Both the position numbers and the translations under genes were made by a program. Positions 1 to 5,170 of a stretch of DNA of 5,170 bases are shown one piece after another. Positions within the stretch are counted from its first letter, which is position 1, and each line of letters opens with the position of its first letter. Source of the stretch: Planctomycetaceae bacterium (GTDB lineage: Bacteria; Planctomycetota; Planctomycetia; Isosphaerales; Isosphaeraceae); NCBI GenBank assembly GCA_019232645.1, contig JAFANO010000334.1, positions 1 to 5,170 of the forward strand, given 5' to 3'. Below the pieces are notes generated by a model that had not been told where the DNA came from, did not search any database, and was given only the letters and a program-made list of their open reading frames with translations.

Positions 1-163
1 CCCTCCCCCGACCGATGACCCCGGAATACCTCCCGAAGGAATCGACGGGATCTTCCGCTTCGTGTCCCTGATCCCCCGTCGCGATGAACCCGCGGGAGTC
101 ATCTCAAAGAATGCGACTCCGTTTTCCGCGCGTGAGCGGGTTGGATAACCCCACGGATAGCCC

Positions 164-177
164 GTACATGCCTGTAC
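164..177. repeat. Small palindrome, possible operator
   Basis: GTACA and TGTAC form perfect 5-base arms around the 4-base centre TGCC. The site lies in the spacer about 220 bases upstream of the gene at 397 and just after the TAA at 146-148. Its size suits a dimeric repressor site. The spacing does not fit the LexA box patterns I know, and a 5-base palindrome can occur by chance. I see no second copy in the window. Confidence 0.2.
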
Positions 178-380
178 ATAAGGAGATCCAGATCGCCCTT
201 CGCCACCGGGATAGGATCATGGGGTACCGTCCGGAGTATCGCGGAGGGTGCGGGGTGGTTAAAATAATCTCGTGATGCCGATCGATGGGAGGTTCAACCC
301 CAGCCGTGCGGCGTTTCGAAGGGAGGTCGGACGGGGGTGCCGCGCGGAGGGCTGGGTGTTGCGGCGTGCCGAAGGAAGGC

Positions 381-388
381 GAGGTGAG
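381..388 (+). promoter_or_regulatory. Ribosome binding site of the nuclease-like gene
   Basis: The purine-rich GAGGTGAG ends 8 bases before the ATG at 397, and a second purine run (GGAAGG, 374-379) lies just upstream. This is the best ribosome binding site in the 5' flank and decides the start at 397. Confidence 0.65.
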
Positions 389-396
389 CGAGCTCG

Positions 397-1224
397 ATGA
401 TCACGGAGCGCATCAAGACAATGCTGGAGGCGTGCGAGGCCGGGCAGCCGACCTTCCCGCCGACCGTGCTGTTCAACGAGAACTGGCTGTTGCGGATCGT
501 GATCGACTGGTTCGCTAGTCACAGCGGCGACCGTTACCCTCTCTCGCTTCGGCCCGGGGCGCGCTGGTTCTCCGAGGCTTGGCTTCCATCGGCGTTCCTG
601 TCCCGCTACCGCGGCGACAAGCTTGCCGAGTCGCGGACCCACGCCGACGGCGTCCTCGGCCATTTCGTGATCGGCGACCCCGGGACGGCGGGCCTCTCGC
701 TGGAGCCCGACGCCCGGCAGTTCACCGTGATCGAGGGCAAGCTCTACAACCGTCTCTCGCCCGGCGTCAGGAACGCCCCCTCTTATGACCAGGCTGCACG
801 GACCGTGGCCTGCGTCGCGGAGGTCCTCCGCCGCGTCGGGCGCGACCCCGCCTCGGTGGACGACCTCGCCTACCTGATCCTCGCCCCCCAGGCCCGGATC
901 GACGATGGGGTCTTCGCCTGGGAGACCTCGGGTGAGTCGATTCACCGCAAGGTCCGCCGCCGGGTGGAGGAGTACGCCGGAGAGCGCGATGCATGGTTCA
1001 CCGACTGGTTCGAGCCGACCCTGAGGCGGATCGAGCTCCGCTGCCTGAGCTGGGAGGACATCATCGAGGTGGTCGCGTTCCATGACACGGAGTCGGGGCA
1101 GTTCATCGACAGCTTCTACGGGAAATGCCTGCGGTACAATCGGCCGCAAGCGCTGGCGTCGTTCCCGGGCCGGCGGTGCCGGTCGAACCGGCCGGCTGCG
1201 GCGGAGCGATCGCGGGACAAGTAA
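397..1224 (+). CDS. Uncharacterised protein, PD-(D/E)XK nuclease-like
   Basis: A 275-residue soluble protein with no signal peptide or membrane segment. I do not recognise it by name. Residues 20-40 (FPPTVLFNENW, then a hydrophobic helix ending DWF) look like a conserved N-terminal helix. HADG (82-85) followed by a beta-like stretch, then TVIEGKL (110-116), give a D84...E113-x-K115 arrangement, with D105 as an alternative first acid. This is the PD-(D/E)XK nuclease layout. NAPSYDQAARTVACVAEVL (126-144) follows as a helix with Q132 and R135, as in the helix after the catalytic strands of that fold. Residues 180-250 are charged and alpha-helical. The last 25 residues are Arg/Pro/Ala-rich and probably disordered. 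Codons mostly end in G or C, and the ATG has a good ribosome binding site. It stands alone: no methylase, helicase or other restriction partner is visible, and it converges with typA. That it is a gene is fairly secure. The nuclease fold is inference from motifs, and the target is unknown. Confidence 0.85.
   Translation: MITERIKTMLEACEAGQPTFPPTVLFNENWLLRIVIDWFASHSGDRYPLSLRPGARWFSEAWLPSAFLSRYRGDKLAESRTHADGVLGHFVIGDPGTAGLSLEPDARQFTVIEGKLYNRLSPGVRNAPSYDQAARTVACVAEVLRRVGRDPASVDDLAYLILAPQARIDDGVFAWETSGESIHRKVRRRVEEYAGERDAWFTDWFEPTLRRIELRCLSWEDIIEVVAFHDTESGQFIDSFYGKCLRYNRPQALASFPGRRCRSNRPAAAERSRDK
1178..1192. repeat. Short inverted repeat in the gene's 3' end
   Basis: GCCGGT and ACCGGC form perfect 6-base arms around a CGA loop, inside the last codons of the gene at 397-1224. 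It could form a tight hairpin in the mRNA, but no T-run follows, so it does not read as a standard intrinsic terminator. CCGG-type words are frequent in this GC-rich tail, so chance is a fair explanation. Confidence 0.25.
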
Positions 1225-1371
1225 ACCCGCCCATCGGCCGTCGCCCAGCGCCTCCGCGATGCGTGGGGGGACACGTGCGGGAACGCGCGTTCGTGCGCCT
1301 GCGACCTCCAGAGACCATGGCCCGAATACCGCGGCCAGAATCGTGACCAGGGCCATCCCCGCCATGACGAC

Positions 1372-1443
1372 CTAGTCGCCGTACGCGGTGTCTTCTCGGT
1401 ACCGCTCGGGGTTTCGCTGGACATCCCAGCGCATCTTGCGCAT
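1372..1443 (-). CDS. Possible small protein or 3' gene remnant (23 aa)
   Basis: A 23-codon ORF from an ATG at 1443 to a TAG at 1372. The peptide begins MRKMRWDVQRNPERY and ends TAYGD. It is polar and charged, with one Trp and two Tyr, and shows no membrane segment. By my count, G+C at codon positions 1, 2 and 3 is 15, 10 and 19 of 23, the low-second, high-third signature of real coding DNA at this GC content. Upstream the frame is closed by a TGA four codons before the ATG. GGGGTGAG lies 11 bases before the ATG, rather far for a ribosome binding site. It could be a genuine small protein or the surviving C-terminus of a broken gene. No family is recognised. Confidence 0.35.
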   Translation of the reverse strand: MRKMRWDVQRNPERYREDTAYGD

Positions 1444-1542
1444 CCAAGTGTGGTCTCACCCCAGCAAGGAGGCTTTCCGCCCTCACGCCTGTGTTATTCG
1501 GCGCGACTGGCCCTCCTGGTCGTCCGGAATTCCGGGACGTTG

Positions 1543-1619
1543 TATGATTTTCGACCGATCATATCCAGGAGGCCAGGGGGATGTATGCACGGTACCCGAA
1601 GATCTCGGCCCCGATCTGA
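1543..1619 (+). other. Possible leader ORF with strong ribosome binding site
   Basis: A TATGAT (1543-1548) resembling a -10 box is followed by AGGAGG (1567-1572). Eight bases later comes an ATG at 1581, opening a 12-codon ORF (MYARYPKISAPI) that stops at TGA 1617-1619. The AGGAGG with this spacing is the best ribosome binding site in the window, yet it serves only 12 codons. No convincing -35 lies 16-18 bases upstream of the TATGAT. Either this is the 5' stub of a gene that has decayed or frameshifted, or a short leader peptide, or chance. I do not see a credible continuation in the other two frames. Confidence 0.25.
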
Positions 1620-1928
1620 GCGCGTCCCCACGCCGAGGGCGCGCAGGGTCAACCGCTTACAGCCTCGGGTGGGCGGCCTGGCCCTCGCGGAAATGGGCGG
1701 CGGACAGTGCCACGCGCCCAAACCTGACCGTCCTCCGAGATGCCAAGGAACCGAGGCGGCTTGCCTCGAGAGTATCATCGGGGCGACGGCTCGAGAGATC
1801 CTCGGATTCTCGGAGGCGGCGAGCAGCCCCCTCATCATCGAGCCCATGCAGTGGCCAGCGGTGGTTGCGGCCATCTCCCGCTCGATCGACCAGACCCCAG
1901 AGCAGGCGAAAAGCGGTCGACCTGAAGC

Positions 1929-3758
1929 TCAGACGATGACCTTCTTGCCGCCGCTCCGCTCGGAGCGCTTGCGGCCCTCTTCGGTCAGCTCTTTCTTGCG
2001 GAGCCGAATCTTGGACGGAGTCACCTCGACCAGCTCGTCCGCCTCGATGTACTCCAGCGCAATCTCCAGCGTCAGCAGGCGGGGGGGCTTGAGCAGGATG
2101 TTCTTGTCCGAGCCCGCGGCGCGGATGTTGGTCAGCTTCTTCTCCTTGCAAGGGTTGACAACCATGTCGTCGGCGCGGGCGTTCTCGGCGATGATCATGC
2201 CCTGGTAGACTTCGTCGCCAGGCTGGACGAACATCGTCCCACGCTCCTGCAAGCTGTCGAGCGCGTAGGCGACGGCCGGGCCGCGCACCATGCTGACCAT
2301 CACGCCGTTCGGACGGCGCGGGATCACACCCCGGAAGGGCTGATATCCGTGGAAGTTGTGGTGCATGATCGCCTCTCCCTGCGTGGCGCTGAGCAGGCGA
2401 GTCCTGAGGCCGAGCAGCCCCCGGGCGGGGACCTGGAACTCCAGGTGCGCGTAGGTCCCCTTGACGTCCATCTTTGTTAGCTCGCCGCGGCGGCTGCCGA
2501 CCAGCTCCATGACCGGCCCCACCTGGCCGTGCGGCACGTCCACGACCAGATATTCGACGGGTTCGTGGTCGATGCCGTTGCGCTTCTTGAGGATGACCTG
2601 GGGCTTGCCTACGGCCAGCTCGTACCCTTCGCGGCGCATCGACTCGATCAGGACCGAGAGGTGGAGCAGGCCCCGGCCCGAGACGATGAACGAGTCGCGC
2701 TCGTCGGTCGGCTCGACCCGGAGGGCGACGTTCGACCGCAGCTCGCGATCGAGCCGCTCCTTGAGGTGCCGCGATGTCAGGAACTGGCCCTCGCCGGCCA
2801 GCGGCGAGTCGTTGACGGTGAACAGCATGCTCAGGGTCGGCTCACCGACCTCGATCCGAGGCAGCGCCGCCGGCGCCTCGGCGTCGGCGATCGTGTCCCC
2901 GATGTCGATCGAGCCCAGCCCGACGACGGCGACGATGTCGCCCGCCAGGGCCTCCTCGACGTCGGTCCGGCCGAGCTTGTCGAAGACCATCAGGTTGTCC
3001 ACCGCACCCTGGATGCGGACGTCACCCGCCTTGATCAGCGTGACCTTCTGGCCGCGCCGGACGCGCCCGGTGGCGACCCGGCCGACGGCGATCCGGCCGA
3101 CGTACTCCGAGAAGTCGAGCGTCGTGCAGAGCATCCGGAACGGCTCGACCGGGTCCACCTCGGGACCGGGCACCTTCTCGACGATCAGGTCCAGGAGCGG
3201 GCGGAGGTCGCCCGTGGTCGCCTTCGGGTCGTGAGAGGCGAACCCCGACCGGCCCGAGGCGAAGATGTAGGGGAAGTCGAGCTGCTGCTCGTTCGCGTCC
3301 AGCTCGACGAAAGTATCGAAGACCTCGTTGAGGACCTCGTCGGGGCGGGCCTCGGGCCGGTCGATCTTATTGATCACGACGATCGGCCGGATCGCGCTGG
3401 CGAACGCCGTGCGCAGGACGAACTTGGTCTGGGGCATCGGCCCTTCGAAAGCGTCCACCAGCAAGAGTGCCCCGTCGGCCATCTGGAGCGTGCGCTCAAC
3501 CTCGCCACCGAAATCGGCGTGGCCGGGGGTATCGATGATGTTAATCTTGATCGGGCCATAGCTGATCGCGATGTTCTTGGCCAGGATCGTAATGCCGCGC
3601 TCGCGCTCCTGGTCGTTCGAGTCGAGGATGCACTCGCCGACGAGCTGGCTCGCCCGGAACTGTCCGGACTGCCGGAGCATCGCGTCAACCAGAGTGGTCT
3701 TGCCATGGTCGACGTGCGCGATGATCGCTACATTTCGAATGTCGTCGCGTCGAATCAT
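1929..3758 (-). CDS. typA: Ribosome-associated translational GTPase TypA/BipA
   Basis: A 609-residue EF-G-related GTPase that binds the 70S ribosome. In other bacteria it aids 50S assembly and is needed for growth in cold and other stress. The G domain carries all motifs: G1 AHVDHGKT (14-21), G2 RGITI (54-58), G3 DTPGH (76-80) and G4 NKID (130-133), with FASGRSG (166-172) at the G5 position. A beta-barrel domain (about 205-295), an EF-G III-like domain (305-390) and an EF-G V-like domain (397-480) follow. The TypA-specific signatures are RGLLGLRTRLLSATQGEAI (446-464), HNFHGYQPFRG (467-477) and the C-terminal domain with NPCKEKKLTNIRAAGSDK (535-552). Length matches the usual ~605-615 residues, so the gene is intact. 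The basic tail (KKELTEEGRKRSERSGGKK) is typical. The ATG at 3758 gives the expected TypA N-terminus (MIRRDDIRNVAIIAHVDHGK), although no Shine-Dalgarno lies in front of it. It probably has its own promoter at 3842-3870. Confidence 0.98.
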   Translation of the reverse strand: MIRRDDIRNVAIIAHVDHGKTTLVDAMLRQSGQFRASQLVGECILDSNDQERERGITILAKNIAISYGPIKINIIDTPGHADFGGEVERTLQMADGALLLVDAFEGPMPQTKFVLRTAFASAIRPIVVINKIDRPEARPDEVLNEVFDTFVELDANEQQLDFPYIFASGRSGFASHDPKATTGDLRPLLDLIVEKVPGPEVDPVEPFRMLCTTLDFSEYVGRIAVGRVATGRVRRGQKVTLIKAGDVRIQGAVDNLMVFDKLGRTDVEEALAGDIVAVVGLGSIDIGDTIADAEAPAALPRIEVGEPTLSMLFTVNDSPLAGEGQFLTSRHLKERLDRELRSNVALRVEPTDERDSFIVSGRGLLHLSVLIESMRREGYELAVGKPQVILKKRNGIDHEPVEYLVVDVPHGQVGPVMELVGSRRGELTKMDVKGTYAHLEFQVPARGLLGLRTRLLSATQGEAIMHHNFHGYQPFRGVIPRRPNGVMVSMVRGPAVAYALDSLQERGTMFVQPGDEVYQGMIIAENARADDMVVNPCKEKKLTNIRAAGSDKNILLKPPRLLTLEIALEYIEADELVEVTPSKIRLRKKELTEEGRKRSERSGGKKVIV

Positions 3759-3841
3759 GAAGGTAAGGTCTGCCGAGGGCTGGGGCGGGCTCGGGACGTG
3801 AACATACGGTGAGCGCTATCGAGGATTTCAGTTCGCTGCAC

Positions 3842-3870
3842 ATCATACGCCGGATCCCTCCGTTCGGCAA
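3842..3870 (-). promoter_or_regulatory. Sigma70-type promoter of typA
   Basis: On the minus strand TTGCCG (3870-3865) and TATGAT (3847-3842) are separated by exactly 17 bases. That is 4 of 6 and 5 of 6 matches to the housekeeping consensus at the ideal spacing. Transcription would begin near 3835, giving a leader of about 75 bases before the typA ATG at 3758. It lies in the spacer after the glycosyltransferase gene, so typA can be transcribed independently. I see no riboswitch-like structure in the leader. Confidence 0.6.
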
Positions 3871-3915
3871 GGGCGAATGTAGATGAGCACCTGGACCGCT
3901 AGAACGAACGGCCGG

Positions 3916-3959
3916 GACGCGCAGCCGCGTGGGCGCACCCGAGGTGGGGCGACCGCGCG

Positions 3960-3961
<2 letters not shown>
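3916..3961. repeat. Inverted repeat at the glycosyltransferase stop codon
   Basis: GACGCGC (3916-3922) and GCGCGTC (3955-3961) are perfect 7-base arms around a 32-base GC-rich loop that could fold further (CACC/GGTG). One arm overlaps the TGA of the glycosyltransferase gene. The position suits a transcription end or mRNA-stabilising stem, but no T-run follows on the minus strand, so this is a weak terminator candidate at best. Confidence 0.25.
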
Positions 3962-5021
<1,060 letters not shown>

Positions 5022-5026
5022 CGATG

Positions 5027-5035
5027 CACCTCACC
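5027..5035 (-). promoter_or_regulatory. Ribosome binding site overlapping the upstream stop
   Basis: On the minus strand GGTGAGGTG lies across the TGA (5033-5031) of the preceding gene, with GAGG ending 7 bases before the GTG at 5021. This decides the GTG start of the glycosyltransferase and suggests that ribosomes ending the first gene start the second. Confidence 0.55.
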
Positions 5036-5170
5036 GCTCGGCCAGCGGCCGCGCCCGGTCGGGCGGCGAGTCGAGCAGCTCGACCACCCCGACCCCCATC
5101 CGGCGGGGCGCCTCGGCATGGATCGGGCCGATGAACCCCTCGCCGATCGGCGCTGCTTCTGGGGCGACTC
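5031..5170 (-). CDS. 3' end of an unidentified gene (partial)
   Basis: The last 45 codons of a minus-strand gene whose start is beyond the right edge. The visible tail begins VAPEAAPIGEGFIGPIHAEA and ends ELLDSPPDRARPLAER before a TGA at 5033-5031. By my count 41 of 45 codons end in G or C, a strong coding signal in this genome. There is no membrane segment in the visible part. The tail is rich in Pro and Arg, and I do not recognise a family. It precedes the glycosyltransferase with a 9-base gap, so it probably belongs to the same operon and may act in the same glycan or lipid pathway, which is inference from position only. Confidence 0.7.
   Translation of the reverse strand, partial: VAPEAAPIGEGFIGPIHAEAPRRMGVGVVELLDSPPDRARPLAER

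Larger units (their letters stand above)
1..396. other. Left flank without a convincing gene
   Basis: No complete gene is evident. The plus frame beginning at base 2 is open from the edge to a TAA at 146-148 (48 codons) and could be the worn 3' end of an upstream gene. By my count G+C is about 69, 56 and 65 percent at its three codon positions, flatter than in the real genes here, so I do not call it. The rest has lower GC than the genes and looks intergenic. It contains a small palindrome at 164-177. It also has one AT-rich island (259-269) with TAAAAT at 260-265, which could be a -10 element for the gene at 397 but has no good -35 partner. A 41-codon ORF (275-400) overlaps the start of that gene but has weak codon bias and no ribosome binding site. 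Confidence 0.5.
1225..1928. other. 700-base gap between convergent genes, possible gene remnants
   Basis: No full-length gene can be supported. The frame of the preceding gene stays open after its TAA right through to 2208, but the predicted residues (Arg/Pro/Ser-rich, no hydrophobic pattern) do not look like a folded protein. Several other frames on both strands are also open for more than 100 codons and look no better. Two short islands stand out and are listed separately: a minus-strand ORF at 1372-1443 and a plus-strand start at 1581 behind AGGAGG. A third weak one is a 22-codon minus ORF (about 1494-1562), with no ribosome binding site I can defend. The pattern suits a decayed gene region. 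I see no transposase, terminal repeats or tRNA. No strong hairpin plus T-run follows either convergent gene. Confidence 0.45.

Noticed and set aside
275..400. 41-codon plus-strand ORF whose TGA overlaps the ATG at 397 (ATGA)
   Set aside because: The overlap looks like coupling, but only about two thirds of codons end in G or C, no ribosome binding site precedes it, and the peptide is Arg/Gly-rich.
259..1365. 368-codon minus-strand ORF, longer than the gene it overlaps, with a hydrophobic N-terminus like a signal peptide
   Set aside because: It is antisense to the 397-1224 gene. Its residues are the Arg/Pro/Val/Asp-rich mix typical of shadow frames, it shows no domain motif, and the plus-strand gene has a good ribosome binding site and motif structure.
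1905..1931. Possible terminator after typA (CAGG...CCTG with a TTTT run on the minus strand)
   Set aside because: The stem is short and bulged, and the T-run lies in the loop rather than after the stem.
1388..1939. 183-codon plus-strand ORF in the gap
   Set aside because: Ser/Arg-rich without domain or hydrophobic pattern, no ribosome binding site at its start, and it runs into the 3' end of typA.
1657..2151. 164-codon minus-strand ORF crossing the typA stop
   Set aside because: Its first half is an out-of-frame copy of typA, and the rest lacks a start signal of its own and a recognisable domain.
2529..3812. 427-codon plus-strand ORF opposite typA
   Set aside because: It is antisense to a complete, unmistakable TypA. 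The Asp/Arg/Val-rich composition is the mirror of TypA codons.

Overview
The window looks like chromosomal DNA from a GC-rich bacterium. Codon use (third positions almost always G or C) and gene style fit a planctomycete of the Isosphaeraceae type. That placement is an impression from composition and protein wording, not a database result.

Layout. Positions 1-396 hold no convincing gene, apart from a possible worn 3' end at the left edge and a small palindrome. A plus-strand gene (397-1224) encodes a 275-residue protein. I do not recognise it by name, but its residue pattern resembles a PD-(D/E)XK nuclease fold. Next comes a roughly 700-base stretch (1225-1928) without a convincing full gene. 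It holds two short coding-like islands: a 23-codon minus-strand ORF with a clear coding base signature, and a 12-codon plus-strand ORF behind a perfect AGGAGG. The rest of the window reads on the minus strand. In transcription order these are the 3' end of an unidentified gene (5170-5031), a membrane-anchored family 2 glycosyltransferase of the undecaprenyl/dolichyl-phosphate type (5021-3960), a 201-base spacer with a good sigma70-type promoter, and the ribosome-associated GTPase TypA/BipA (3758-1929).

How the genes relate. The glycosyltransferase start lies 9 bases past the stop of the gene before it, and its ribosome binding site overlaps that stop, so the two are probably one operon and translationally coupled. 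typA shares the strand but has its own promoter and is probably expressed separately. The nuclease-like gene converges on typA and shows no partner gene, so its role cannot be read from context.

The core is ordinary housekeeping and envelope biology. I see no CRISPR array, tRNA, rRNA, insertion sequence or recognisable multi-gene defence system. The points worth a second look are the orphan nuclease-like protein and the small coding-like islands in the gap between it and typA.
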